Positions 42,719 to 55,104 of a stretch of 64,000 nt of DNA are shown piece after piece. The stretch comes from Lepisosteus oculatus. Its lineage: Eukaryota > Chordata > Actinopteri > Semionotiformes > Lepisosteidae. The notes under the pieces were generated by a model. The model saw nothing but the letters and a program-made list of their open reading frames with translations. It made no database searches and was not told the origin of the DNA. The DNA is taken from positions 46,704,976 to 46,768,975 of the forward strand of contig NC_090709.1 of NCBI RefSeq assembly GCF_040954835.1, read 5' to 3'. Each line of letters opens with the position of its first letter. The first letter of the stretch is position 1. A program made the position numbers and the translations under genes.

Positions 42719-44378
42719 ATCATCTCTAGCTAGCAGCCAACTATACTATGTTGAATCAACGCGAGTAATATTATTGTTGTAATAGAGGAGCTAGAGAGGC
42801 ACAATCGGCAGAGCTCGCGACCCTTAAGTTCAAGATCATGGATTCAAGGGTCCTTGTGTTTGTGTCCTTTCTGATCCCTTTTAATAGGACAGCGCAGGCA
42901 GGACGTGATAGCGTACAGTGACCCCCAATGTCTTATGACTTTGCGGGATTCAGCTTTCTTTCCACTTTGAGCCTCGATTCAGATATTTTTTCTGAAATCA
43001 TCGGGCGAGCAGGAGTTTGTCTAAATCGAGGGAGATCTGCTCACAAGTATTAAACACTTCAGCGTTTATTGTTCGAACACCACACTTTGTCAAAACACTT
43101 CTACTTCTTAAGCTAATAAGTAACGGTTTTTGAGCACACATTGTAATTTTAATGCTGTTATTAAAAAAAACTTAAATTCACATAATGGAATTTGGACGGC
43201 GCAAAGTAGTCTAGCCCCTGTACAACTGTACATGCCCACTGATAAGAGCTTAAAACTACAGTAGCATGAGTAGCACTAATGGCAACAACGTGTTCAGCAT
43301 TTCTCATGTCTTCTGCAGAGCCATCTTATCGGAAAGCGCTGACCGAGATAAAAGAGGACTTTTGGCTTCAGATCTGTTTTACAGACCGCTGCGTTGCTCT
43401 GTTCATGCAGACTACACGCTTTAAATTTATGTCATTTACTGTGAGCGTTGCTTTTCCAGGTTTTTCTGAAATTCCTCGCATTTGAGCCAGCACTGAAATA
43501 TTTCATTCAGGTTCGCCGAATACATAATGGAAACGGTATTTCCAACGGAATGCTGTCACACATGAAACCTTTTTGTTATTTGGCTCTGCAAGTTTGAAAA
43601 TGAAAATGAAATAGCAGCATCAAACCTGCTAATTCTCACAAATTGTATTGTGCTGCACCTTTCTTATGCTGCTTTTATAATTCAGGCTTCAACATTTGAA
43701 TGCATACCGTACTTTTGCTACTCACATTCAAGTGTTCATGAAGCTTTTTCCTGTCCATTGTGTTCTTGCGAAACAGTTTCTCTGTTTTCCTCCTATTGTG
43801 ATTGTCAGTGAGCACAACAAGAGCAGTGTCAAGACAATTAAAAAAGACAGGGTAAAACACTTGACTGTGGGGAGTGGGATTTGAACCCGCACCTCTATTT
43901 GTGGTTCACTGTGGTTCAGTGGAGTCCCAAAGCTTTAGAAATGGCTTTATAACCTTTTCCAGACTGATAAATCTCAATCACTCTGTTTCTCATTTGTTCC
44001 TGAATTTCTTTGGAAAGCATAATGTCTAGCTTTTGAGGATCTTTTGGTCTAATTCACTTTGTCAGGCAGATCCTATTTAAGCGATTTCTTGATTGAGAAC
44101 AGGTGTGGCAGAAATCAGGCCTGGGTGTGGCTAGAGAAATTGAACTTTCCAAAGATGTGATAAACCACGGTTGATTTATGTTTTAACAGGGGGGCAATCA
44201 CTTTTTCACACAGGGCCATGTAGGTTTTGATTTTTTTCCCTTAATAATAAAAACCTTCATTTAAAAACTGCATTTTGTGTTTACTTGTGTTATCTTTGTC
44301 TAATATTTCAATTTGTTTGATGATCTGAAACATTTCAGTGTGACAAACATGCAAAAAAATAAGAAATCAGGAAAGGGG

Positions 44379-44961
44379 TGTAGAGGCAATGCTTGTTAAT
44401 AAGACAGAATTAAGTGTTGCTGTGCTTTCCTAAATGAGGCCCCAACTCTCTCTTCATCTAGACTATTCATGCAGGCTTATTTAAAGATGTTTTTTTTTAT
44501 AAGGGACAGCTCCCAAATGGGGATGCACTTAGCTAAGCCTGGCTATCATGATCAATGGTCATCCATTGGCGCCTATCTGTCTAGGGAGTGCCAGATGGAC
44601 ATCTGGACTGCCTTTACTTCCATCCATTTCTAATCTCTTTATCCAGTACAGAGGATTTGGAGCCTATCCCAGTAAGCAATGGACACAAGGCAGAATACAC
44701 CCTGGACATAGTGCCAGTCCATCACAGGACAGACAGACACAAACACACACACACCAGGGCCAGTTTTCCCATAAACCAATTAACTTACCAGTATGTTTTG
44801 GAGTGCAAGAGGGAGTCATATCACACATATGGAGAAAAACCATGTAACCCAGAGAGAACATGCAAACCCCACACACACAGGATGGCAGGAATTGAACCTA
44901 GGACCCCAGTGCTCCAAGATAGCAATGCTAACCACTTTGCCACCATTATAAATGGATGGAC
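44379..44961. mobile_element. Truncated LTR plus SINE, copy 2
   Basis: The same pair as at 29,235-29,815: a plus-strand LTR fragment (44,379-44,614) joined to a minus-strand tRNA-headed SINE (44,615-44,961). The SINE's CA stretch (acacaaacacacacacacc) is longer here. The LTR part is a fossil. Confidence 0.75.
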
Positions 44962-46045
44962 AGTTTAGTTATCTTTCTAGTTCACAGGTGTGCATGCATA
45001 ATTTAATTTTGAAAGCCACTGAGACATCAGGTACTACTGTTGTATTTATGAAAAAGAAACAAAACAAAAAGCATACTAACAACTGTGCCATCCTACTCTT
45101 TAGTTAATACAATTTATTATTTATAAACAGTTAACATTGTTAGCAAAATATTTTGAATTATATTTAACCCTATTTTTTCTTTAGTGCAACAACTTATTAC
45201 AGTGCTAAATTTAATATTGATTGCTAATAGTTTATGCTAACACCTAACGTTCTTAATTAGATGTATTTAACACAGTGAACTAAGTGTAACATACCATTCA
45301 GAAATACAATCGATAATAGTTTTGTGGTGTTTGTATGGATGAAATGTTTCTAAAATGTATAACGTAACAAAATTAAGACGATTAAAATCTGTAATCTTTC
45401 CACTTGTAATGTCATTAGACAGAACAAGAAGTTTCTGCTTTGTCTAAGGATGGTATCAAAAAGTAGTCTAAGTGGTGAGAAAGCTGTGCTTAATGATAAT
45501 TAAGTGACTTAAAAGTAAAAAGAGATGCTTCATATTGCTTGATTATTTTTAAAACTAAGTTATAAATGCAGACGCGATTGCTGCCATAAGCACTCCAGGC
45601 AGGAGAACGTTCGTTTTGTACTGGTGCGCTCCACACCTCCTCCTTCTCTCGGTGCCGTGCCCCTCTCTGACGGAGCGCAGTGGGCGGTACGCTATTTTCA
45701 GAGCCTCTGATTGGGAAAAAAAGACCTGCTGATGAGTTTCACACAACAGGAAGAGAAAAGAATGGGATTTTTTCTCTTCGAAACGTGTGTTGTCTTTATG
45801 AAATTCGTGTATTTTAAACGTTTAATTAAGAAGTAAAAACCTTACAGCGTACACAGAGATTCTGAGCTGATCACGAGGAAGAAAAATCACCCATTTTTCG
45901 CGCATAAAAAGTGGTTTTTAACTCTCGTAACCCATTTTTATAGGTTTTAAAGTCGTGCAATGTCTAAGTTAAGCAGGAACACATCATTATATCTCATTTT
46001 TTATTTCTTTTTAAAAAAAATTAAAAATCGTTTGCCCAGCCTACT

Positions 46046-49000
46046 TTCAGCCTAAAGCTTTTCAGCTTCAGGCCTACATCACACAGCTTCAGCCCACCCC
46101 TGGAGATTTCCCCAATGAGGGTGTCATGAGCAACCCGTGGAGGCTTCCCCTCCCACACGAATCCCACCACAAGTTGCCTAATCTCGTTCTCTACCCATTC
46201 AGGAAGAGGCATCACAGACACTGGGTACCACAAGAGGCACAGGCACAGTGTGTTAACGAGCAGGACCCTTCCCTTTAGGGTCAGGGACCTGTGTCTCCAC
46301 CGATTTAATTTGCCCTCATCTTAATGAGCTTCTCCTTCCACAGGAGAAGCCCAGTGGCCTGCTCATCAGCGTTAATGTAGATGCCAAGGACCTTCAGGTG
46401 ACCCGTCTCAACCCTGAAAGGGTAACCGAAGAGCGGGGCAAGGTCTGCCCTCCCCACCGGCATGACCTCAGACTTCTCCAAGTTTACCTTGGCGCCCGAG
46501 GCAGCGCAGTAGGCCTGCACCACCTCTAAAATGGCCGAGATCTCCGCCACCTCTGCCAACGTCAGTCTGGTGTCGTCAGCATATTGGTAGATCAACGAGG
46601 TGGCGGTGCCCCCAGGCAAGGTCACTGGAAAGAAGCTCGTGAGGGAACCATTCACCTTGACACAGCTCACGATCCCCTTGTACACGAGCCTCACCCAGGA
46701 GATGAAGGCCTCGCCGAAGCCAAAGCTCTTCAAGACCTCAAACAGGAAGGAATGCTCCACCCTGTCGAAGGCCTTCTCCTGGTCCAGTTTCAGGACGTAT
46801 CCACCCCTCGGCTGCTCCCGCATAAGGTCCACAACATCTCTGATGGAGCACACCGTGTCCGCGATGTCTCTCCACTTGACGCAGTAGGTCTGCGAAGGCG
46901 ACAGGATCCTGGGCAGAACCTTCCCGAGCCTGAGGGAGAGAACACGAGTTAGTATCTTATAGTCTGTGTTCAACAGACTGATCGGGCGAAAGTTTTTCAA
47001 AAGGGAGGGATCCCCCTGCTTTTTGTAGACAAGAGACATCACCCCCCTTCTCATAGATGGGGTCAGAGCGCCGGTCCTGGCAATCTCCTGGAACACCTCC
47101 AGAAGGAGGGGCCCCAGGGACTGCTGAAAGTGTCTGTAGAGCTTGGAGGAGAGCCCGTCCCACCCAGGGCTCTTGTTAGGAGACGAGCCCCGAAGTGCTT
47201 CAAGCACTTCCTCCAAGCTCAGCGCACTGTCACAGAGCTCATGATCGCTCTGTGACAGGCGGGTACTCACCCAAGCCAGCATGGCCCGGGTCTGCTGCTC
47301 ATCCACCACTTCGGCCAGAACAAGGCGCTATAAAAAGAAAACACCTCATTCCTAACGGCCTCGGGGGCAGAGAGCCGCACACCGTCCTCTCCCACCAGCT
47401 CCTCGATGAAGGAGCTGCGCTGCCTCTCCTGCTCCAGGCCGAAAAAGAACCTCGTGCTCTTCTCGCCCTCGGCCAGATACTGGGCTCTGCTGCGCACCCT
47501 GGCTCCTCTCCACTTCTCCTCCTCCAGGGCTTGCAGCTCACCCCTCAGCTCCAGCAAGAGCTCGCAGCCCCCGCCGTGATCTGCCAGGAGCCCGAGCTCT
47601 GAGGTGATCCGAGCCCGAAGCTGTCTCTCCCGCCTGGCCTTCTCCCGCCCCCGGGACAGGCCATACTAGATACTGAACTCTTTGATGGCGTACTTGAGAT
47701 TATCCCACCAGACCAGCTTTTCTGACCTATACAGGGGACACTGCAGCTGCTGCCGGATAAGGTCTTCTATGCCCTGACAGAATGAAGCCTCCCCAGGAGC
47801 GCCTTATTAAAGCACCAGAGGCCGGGGCACCGGTCCTCCTGTGCCCCTGCTAGAGAAAAGTGAAGCACAGCATGGTCGCTCAGGGTCATGAACACATAGC
47901 GCATCTGGCTCAGGCACGGGAAGAGACTCATGTGCCCCTGCAACAGGTCGATCCGGCTCTGTCTCAAGACACCTTCGACGACCTGCCGCCGAGAAAAGTC
48001 CCTCCGCGCACACTAAGCCTGACGCCACGCATCCACGAACCAGTGAGCTTCCGCACTGCTCTTAAAGGTCATCCCAACCGCGACATCGAGCGCACTCAGT
48101 GCACAGTTAAAATCTCCGACGACCAGCCCTGGCTGCTGAAAGCAGCTCGCCTCCAGCTGCTTGAAGAAGGCGAGCCGCTCAGCTTCCCCATTGGGGGCGT
48201 AGATGTTGCTCAGCAGCACGGACTGTCCAGGAAACCCAAGACAGACCTGCAGGAGCTGGCCCTACGTGTCGCGGTGCAGGAGCCTTACGCTCTCGTACAC
48301 TCCCCTCCTCACCAGCACAGCCACCCCCCTCCTGCACAGGCCGGATGCGTTGCTGTAAAACAGCTCCCAGTCCCACTGTGCTCGCACCTTCCGGACACAC
48401 TCCTCGTCCCAGAAGGTCTCCTGGAGGCAGACAACATCCGTCCGCCCCAGCAGAGCCAACACTGCCCCCAGCTTTGCTCAGTCCCTCAGCCCGTTGGCGT
48501 TTAAAGAGGCGAAAGTTGCCATCACGCATATGGCCATAAGAGTGAAATTAATTCTCCGGCCCGCGCGACAGTTCCCCCGCCCTTTCTGCCACATTCTCAT
48601 TGCCAACACTTGCCGCTTCCTCCCCACCTCCTGTCTCCGCCACCGCAGAGACATCAGGGATGGGTCTGCGGACAACTCTTGAACTGGGCTTCAGGTTGGG
48701 CTGAGGCCTGACGTGGTGCCACTGGATTCCAGCCTTCGAGGGCCCAGGCGGTTGTACCCCGGCTTGCCCACAGCTGGGGAACCGCGGTGATGGTGGTGGT
48801 GGTGCTGGTGCCGTCGCCTCCTCCCTCTGCCTCTCTCCCTGCACAGGCTTGGGTGTCAAAAGCCCACTGGTACGCTGAGGGGCAGCCTCTGGTGGTGGTG
48901 GTGCCCGTAGGATCTCAGCTGCACCATGCTGCACCGCCGCATGTTGTGGAGCAACCTCCCTCTGCTTCTCTTGCGGCACAGAGTGGGATGCAGCAGGATT

Positions 49001-50180
49001 GTTAGGGCAACGGGGCGCCCCTGCTGGTGGAGATGCTGGCTGGTCCCCGGCTCCTTTCTGCTGCGCTGTACCCAGGATTGGAGGGGCCTCCCTCTGCCTC
49101 TCCCCCATCACCGGCTGGGGCGTTGCTGGCTCACTGGGGTCCTGGGGCGCCGCTGCTGGCAACTCTCCATGCTCAGCTACAGCGGCTACCCGTAGTCCAT
49201 CTTCAACCCCCTCGGCGTTGTGGGCAGCTGCTCCTGCGGCGGCTGGATCTTCCGGTTCCGGCTCGCAGTTGCAGCTCATGAGCGCGTGGAGGCAGTCCGG
49301 GCACTTGGCAGCGGTGCAGTTCCTGGCGCGGTGGCCGGGCTGTCTGCACTCATAGCAGAGGAACTCAGGGCAGTCCTTGGCGATGTGCCCCGAGTCCAGG
49401 CAGACATGACACACCCTTTGTTGAAGGTCGTGGAGGACCCTGAAGTACTGGTCCCCCTCTGCCGTGGCGAAGCGGATGCTGTATGGCAACGAGGCTACAT
49501 GCTCGGGAAAGCGAATCCGAACAAACCTCATGCCATCAGCAATGGTGGTCCCGGGGTAGTGGCGCATCCTGATGTCCGAAATCACTCTCACCCCCCAGCT
49601 ACTCAGCTTCTCCTTGATAGTCTCGTCTGAGATATATGCCGGGAAATGGAGGAAGGACACCACTACCTCCTTCCGCTCCAGCCAGCGTCAGTAGGAGGGT
49701 GTGCCCTGCACATCCAGCCCCACAGCCACCGCGTCTGCATGTTCCTTTGAGTCCAGAGTCAGTTCAAACTCTTTTGGCGTCCGGGGGTGGCAGGCAAAAA
49801 GAGAGCCCTCCCCACAGACGCCGTGCACAGCTGCGATAATAGCACCCGCAGACGGTTTCTCCACGCCGCTCACATCCACCACAACAGTATGCGCCCTTGC
49901 AAAAACCCGCCGGGGGGGTCGGTCCGAATTCCTCATCCTTCTCTTTCCTACACCACTCTCCTCCTCCACTACAATAACATTCTCTGCCTCCATGTTTTTT
50001 CCTTCCATTAAAACACAAACAGGACTCAGAAAGCAACAAAAAAGCAACAAAAAAAAACAAAAGTCTCTATCCTCACCAAACAGAGCTAGGCTGAAGGGGA
50101 GGGCTTCAAAAATCAACCAAAAACACCAAAAAACCACAAAAAACAAAGTCTTACTTAAGACAAACAAATCCTCTGTTCCT
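46046..50180 (-). mobile_element. Tx1-like (L1 superfamily) LINE
   Basis: ORF1 runs from about 50,167 to 48,548 with a single in-frame stop near 49,689. It contains PPRRVFARAHTVVVDVSGVE and three zinc-knuckle-like motifs (CHVCLDSGHIAKDC, CYECRQPGHRARNC, CPDCLHALMSCNC). ORF2 runs from about 48,540 on: endonuclease MATFASLNANGLRD, VVCLQETFWDEE, LLSNIYAPN, VVGDFNCALS and LSDHAVLH. The RT has RPISLLNTDYKILTRVLSLR, LKLDQEKAFDRVEHSFLF and YQYADDTRLT. The usual RGVRQGCPLS box is missing between VNGSLTSFF and the YADD box. There are several further stops and shifts in ORF2. The 3' end is cut at 46,046. It is inactive. Confidence 0.9.
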
Positions 50181-50700
50181 CTTCTTCTTCTCCTTCTTAT
50201 AGAGAGGACAGCTCCGTCACCTCTTTTACGACGCTGCTTTTTTTCCCTTGCGTTTTTCTCTTCTTCCCACGTTCTCTCTCTTCACTGCCTTCGTCCCCGC
50301 TCTATTTCACTTCAGCCTTTCACTCTTGCTTCCTTCCAATGAGGACGGAGCTGAAAGGGCGCTATAGAGGATCGCTGTGGAGAGCTGCTGCTGTGCTTTG
50401 ACATCTGAGCTCTGTGGAAAACGATCTCAATACAATTCTGAAAAACGCGACTCCCCGAACGCCAGCAGAACAAGTCTCCACAGCCGAAGCGCTTTGTCTC
50501 TTTTCAGCTGGCGATAAACCTTTCCTCGATCCTTTGCGGACTTGTAAAACTGTTCATGATCAGAATAAAAAACGCTCACGCTAATACACAAGCACCCGTG
50601 TCTCGCCAAAGCTGACAAATAAACAGACGGACAAGCCGCACTGCACGTGTGAACAGGGGAATGAGCGAGCGAACGGGGATAGGGCGCCTCCTGCGCTTAA
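50181..50700 (-). repeat. LINE 5' region / 5S spacer, copy 2
   Basis: Between the 5S copy at 50,701-50,810 and ORF1 of the LINE on the minus strand. It includes gtcagctttggcgagacacg, tcagaattgtattgagatcg and cagctccgtcctcattggaa, leading to tcctctctataagaagg. It is the likely 5' UTR of the LINE. Confidence 0.75.
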
Positions 50701-50810
50701 AAGCTTACAGCACCTGGTATTCCCAGGCGGTCTCCCATCCAAATACTAACCAGGCCCATCCCTGTTTAGCTTCCGAGATCAAGTGTGCTCAAGGGGGTGT
50801 GCCCGTAAGC
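50701..50810 (-). rRNA. 5S rRNA gene copy with internal deletion
   Basis: Minus strand reads gcttacgggcacaccccctt, gagcacacttgatctcgg, aagctaaacaggg, tatttggatgggagaccgcc, tgggaataccaggtgctgta and agctttt. The promoter boxes A, IE and C and the T terminator are near-canonical. About ten bases are missing compared with the 120-base vertebrate 5S RNA (one of two adjacent GATCTCG-like segments). It is probably a transcribable but abnormal copy. Confidence 0.85.
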
Positions 50811-50824
50811 AAGAGCAGGGGTCG

Positions 50825-51122
50825 CTGGCACCCTTCTTATAGAGAGGGCAGCTCCGTCACCTCTTTTACTACGCTGCTTTTTTTCCCTTGCGTTTTTCTC
50901 TTCTTCCCACGTTCTCTCTCTCAACTGCCTTCGTCCCCGCTCTATTTCACTTCAGCCTTTCACTCTTGCTTCCTTCCAATGAGGACGGAGCTGCGGGAGA
51001 AAGGGCGCTAAAGAGGATCGCTGTGGAGAGCTGCTGCTGTGCTTTGACATCTGAGCTCTGTGGAAAACGATCTCAATACAATTCTGAAAAACGCAACTCC
51101 CAGAACGCCGGCCGAACAAGTC
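50825..51122 (-). repeat. LINE 5' region upstream of the 5S copy, copy 3
   Basis: It repeats the segment 50,180-50,486 (ctttctcccgcagctccgtc, gtgacggagctg, ctctctataagaagg) and lies on the other side of the 5S gene in the same orientation. The order on the minus strand is therefore 5' region, 5S, spacer, 5' region, ORF1. Confidence 0.85.
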
Positions 51123-51480
51123 TTGAAGTGGAAATCTAATAAGTAAATTGATTCTTAAAATGTAGAGAGCTTTGCAAAAAAATATATTGGGGCTTTTAGA
51201 TAATATATTTCAAGGATGTAATTGCTGTGCTACAGTACGTGCAGAACTTTAGAAAACAGTGCGTCAACAAAGTACACTGTTTAGGTTACTTTAGAAGACA
51301 ATGTACCAAAACAATATATGCTGTCTGGGTCTTTAGAATTAGCTGAAAGTAACTGATAAGCTTTGAATAACATATCTAGTGCTTCTTCTTTCGCTTTTTG
51401 ATGTAATCTGTTTTCTCTTAGGGAAAGGGGAACTTTTAGAAGGGACAAAGCGCTGAGCTTTTTTACAGCGCAACGTCTTA
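51123..51480. repeat. Duplicated A/T-rich segment, copy 1
   Basis: It matches 61,066-61,425 directly (tgaagtggaaatctaataag to ttacagcgcaacgtcttata). In both places it starts abruptly, after a LINE 5' fragment here and inside a tRNA module there. It has no coding content. Confidence 0.85.
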
Positions 51481-52450
51481 TAAAAACCCTGTACTGCTTG
51501 TAACAAATTGAGTCTCTGGTTGCACTTTGCGAAGTGGCAGCAGTGCTCCCAATATTGCAATATTGAAATAAAGACCTTACTCAGGTGAGAACTCTCTCTT
51601 GTGGCTTCCTTGATAGTTAAATTTCCATGACACTGGTTTTAATGTCTGTAGATTGTATCTTATTTTTATTTTTTGTTTCATGTTCATATTATGTGTTTTC
51701 ACCCAGTTGACTCCAGTTAATAACAGTTCACCCAGTTAATAGCCACTTTTTATGCGCGAAAAACGGGTGATCTTTCTATCTCGTGATCAGCTTAGTATCT
51801 TTCTGTAAGTTTTTTTCTTCTTAATTAAACGTTTAAAATACATGAATTTCATAAAGACAACACACGTTTCGAACAGAAAAAAATCATATTCTGTTCTCTT
51901 CCTGGTATGTATAACAGATCAGCAGGTCTTATTTTCCCAATTGCTTTTTTCCACTGTATTTATCATATTGGCTAGCCAATGTCCTCTCTTAGCTAGGTAA
52001 TGTTACTTGTGGATGTGCTTCTGCGTTGCGTAGAAGCACATGTATCCATAGAAAGTGTATTATACTACTATTTGAGCTACAGTACATAAAAATAATTATA
52101 TCGTTATTAATTTCTTTAGGTTCGTGATTCCATATTATATTCCCTATTAATCAAATTCTAAAAGTATGCTTTTGTTTACTCCGATAACGAGCACATTCAC
52201 AGAAAATGTTAATATCTTATGACTTTTCACAAAGTATATAAACTTAAGATGGTCAGAAGGAGCATGTAAAAACGTTTCCGAAACGTGGTAAAATCTTAAT
52301 ACATGTAAGACTTTGATGCTTAAAATGTTTAGGAAGAAAGTGGAATACTGGTGTGTATTTTTTCTTTAAACTACCAATACCAGCCATATACAGTTTACAC
52401 TATATGTTTATGTTCCTAAATTAATATAGTTTATGGTGGTGTATCGTGGT
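51481..52450. other. Intergenic, with an inverted relic of the 3.8-kb block end
   Basis: Near 51,738-51,940 the sequence (tttatgcgcgaaaaacgggtg, cgtgatcagcttag, cagcaggtctt) is the reverse of the 30,560-30,770 part of the 3.8-kb block, more diverged. Nothing else is recognised. Confidence 0.5.
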
Positions 52451-53831
52451 TGTAGAGGTTTGATGGGTTTACTGAGACAATTATTAATTGTAGCAGTAAT
52501 CACGAGGTTGTTCGTTGTGGCTTTTAGAAAATCAATCGTCAGAACAACTAACAACGCACACACACGGGTTCAATACACGAGATACATTTATTCATATAAA
52601 TTGTGCACCAAACATATACTAGTCTGCCTGGATACGAGCGGCAGACCTTACTGTGAGGGTTATCAATATACAAGGTATATAATCTCGAAGAGATGCCAAC
52701 ACAAAGAGATACACAACAGAGAATATATGTCAATATATATTGTTCGGTTACCAAATCGCTAATCAGTGTTATTACCCACTGTTACTCTAAACTCGGAAGT
52801 AAATACATTACTCATGAATTAAATTGATAACAACTTGTGTTGAGGTACAATTGAATTCTCAAGACACAATGTAGAACATGGGGTTTACTTATCCACTGTG
52901 TTTGGATTTGGAATTTCCCGGCACGAACACCAAACCAGCTGACAGGCTCTGTTGCAGCCTCTGTTCCAGCGGTTGTCCAATGGGCGTTGTGACGGCGTCC
53001 TCTGGCTACCGGCCAACCAGTCGAGGTGCAGCTCGGAGTAGGACGGGCGGAGGAATCTAACTGCGGCGCGCAGGGCAGTCGTTGCTCCGAGGGGATCTAC
53101 CAGCAGTCCGGCTGGCTAGTAGAAAGTCTCTATGCACAGAGTGTGACCGCGAGTCCTCACAAGTCACTCTTTTGCCTGGGAAGAAACTGGTTAGTTCCCG
53201 GTCCAGCGCTGCTTCTGAATAAGGTATTCAGGTTGTCGACGAAGGTCCAACTGTAGGCTGCCGTTGATCAAGCGGAGCATTCACGTTGGTAGAATTCTGA
53301 GTACGTACGGGATCCTCGGCCTCGCGCTTAGAACAAAGTCCAAGTCCTTTTTGCAGACAACAGCAGTTGTCACGTGATTGTCTCTGCTGATGCGCGAAAA
53401 TGGCCAAGGAGAAACCAGAACTGAGCTTGCGCTCCCTTTTTGATCAAGACCCAGATGTGTGCTGATTGGTTGAGAGTTTGGCGGGCATTGGAGACCCACG
53501 TGGTATTACCACGCCCTGCCAGTCCCTGATTGGTTGGTCAAGGTGAGATATAAGTCACTTTCTCTTGACACTTAGGAATGCAGTCCAGATGTCCATTCGG
53601 CACTCCCTAGACTGATAGGCGCCAATGGATGACCATTGATCATGATAGCCAGGCTCAGCTAATTGCATCCCCGTCTGGGAGCTTGTTTCTTATCACAAGA
53701 AAACACTCTTAAATCAGCTTGCATGAATTCTTTCTCTGTGGCTGCACCACAGAGATGGAGGGTGAGATGGGGCCTCTTTTAGGAGCATACCAAAGCTTAA
53801 TTCTGTCTTATTAACAAGCATTGCCGCTACA
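52451..53831 (-). mobile_element. Solo LTR, older copy of the 31,750 family
   Basis: Minus strand TGTAGCGGCAATGC ... CCTCTACA over 1,381 bp; it shares the body of the other LTRs (ctgtggtgcagccacagaga, ctatcatgatcaatggtcat). More differences than between the other two copies make it older. No target duplication is left. It is a fossil. Confidence 0.8.
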
Positions 53832-54175
53832 CCATATACGTATAATAGACGTCTAAAGTTATCCGTATAATAGACATCTAAAGTTATACGTATAATAGAC
53901 ATCTAAAGTTATACGTATAATAGACCTCTAACCATATACGTATAATAGACCTCTAAAGTTATACGTATAATAGACCTCTAACCATATACGTATAATAGTC
54001 CTCTAAAGTTATCCATATAATAGAACTCCAACCATTTATGTATAATGAACGTCTAAACATAGACGTATAATTGACGTATAACTTTAGACGTATATTAGAA
54101 TTTCATTCTAGACGAATTGTAGACCACATTTAGACGTCTAAGGTATGCGTTTAATAGACGTATATTATACGTCTT
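53832..54175. repeat. About 30-bp palindrome-rich minisatellite
   Basis: Units such as tatacgtataatagac and ctctaaagttatac alternate. TATACGTATA and gacgtc are self-complementary, so single strands can fold. Units decay toward 54,170, where the tRNA field begins. The array starts exactly at the LTR edge. Confidence 0.85.
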
Positions 54176-54397
54176 TCGCCCACTGGGTCTGTTCGATGCA
54201 CAAAGAACGTTTTGAGAAGCGTCAAAGGCAAGTCATTCCGAGTTGGTCGTTTGTGTTTTCCGTTCAGACGCGAAATGCTGAAATGATCTCTCAGCTCCTC
54301 GGTTGTCATTTCTGCTCCGTAAAGGAATCACAGCACGCGTCGGCTTCCAGCACGGTGGGTCGGGACACGATGCCGGGGGTTGGAGAGAGCGATGTCT

Positions 54398-54466
54398 TCC
54401 TCGTTAGTATAGGACCTGTCACCTGTCCCCACCTGTCACGCGGGAGACTGGGGTACATCAGGACGT
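54398..54466 (+). pseudogene. tRNA-Asp(GTC) relic
   Basis: tcctcgttagtat, then anticodon arm cctGTCacgcggg agree with tRNA-Asp. The D-arm is rearranged (aggacctgtcacctgtcccc) and the T-loop is ggggtacatcagga instead of the ttcgattcccc form. A reverse copy is at 58,892-58,958. Confidence 0.65.
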
Positions 54467-54601
54467 GCATTGAAGTGAAAGCAGGATGCGCTGTGACATG
54501 CACTGTGCAGATCCCGCCACACTAAGAGGTGAGTGGGTCTGTTCGATCACAGCGCTAGGCGAATCCCCAAACCCCTTTTGTGCCTGGCGACAAAAGATGT
54601 C

Positions 54602-54674
54602 TGTTTCCGCCCGGTTTCGAGCTGGGGACCTTTCACGTGTGAGGCGAACGTGATAACCACTACACTACGGAAAC
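54602..54674 (-). tRNA. tRNA-Val(CAC), slightly degenerate
   Basis: Minus strand gtttccgtagtgtagtggtt, anticodon ctCACac, acceptor GTTTCCG/CGGAAAC. One mismatch in the T stem (ccccagctcgaaaccggg) and gtg for gcg in the arm distinguish it from the clean copy at 58,677. Confidence 0.7.
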
Positions 54675-55104
54675 GGTGGTAAGATGTGCCCAGCGGCCCA
54701 GCGCTGAGCTTCGCCAATGCGATTCAGCTGCTTCCAGTGCCTTTATTGGAGTGCGCTGATGGATCGTGCTCTCTCTCCAGAGACCAGCACGCCTGTCATG
54801 GACGGAGCAGGAAAGGCGGCGCCACATTCTACAGCCCTCTCCACGCAATCGACGAAATCGGGCTACTGAAGTGGAGAAAATCGCCTCTCCAGAAAGTGCA
54901 AATATCATCTTGGAGACTATAAATCCTATTGCCGAAGGTCAGCCCTGTCTACCAGAGTAACCCTCCCACAGCGATGATCAGCTCGTCTCACACGCGAGAA
55001 GTTTCGGTTGGAAACAAGCGCCCCCTCTTCTCGCACGTTTTGCACGTTCGAATAGTTTTAATGCGGCTCTTTCGTACACGGTGCTGATCTTTTGGAAAGC
55101 AGGA

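Larger units (their letters stand above)
42233..46045. repeat. 3.8-kb duplicated block, copy 2
   Basis: It is nearly identical to 27,089-30,899 and contains the same relics: tRNA-Thr at 42,647-42,718, transposon relic at 43,923, LTR fragment at 44,379 and SINE at 44,615. Visible differences are few and scattered. It ends at the same gcccagcctact, but here the 3' end of the minus-strand Tx1-like LINE follows instead of a 5S unit. Confidence 0.93.

Noticed and set aside
27266-45746. Open frames that recur identically at an offset of 15,144 bp
   Set aside because: Their conservation reflects the recent block duplication, not coding constraint; they lie on tRNA, transposon, LTR and SINE relics.
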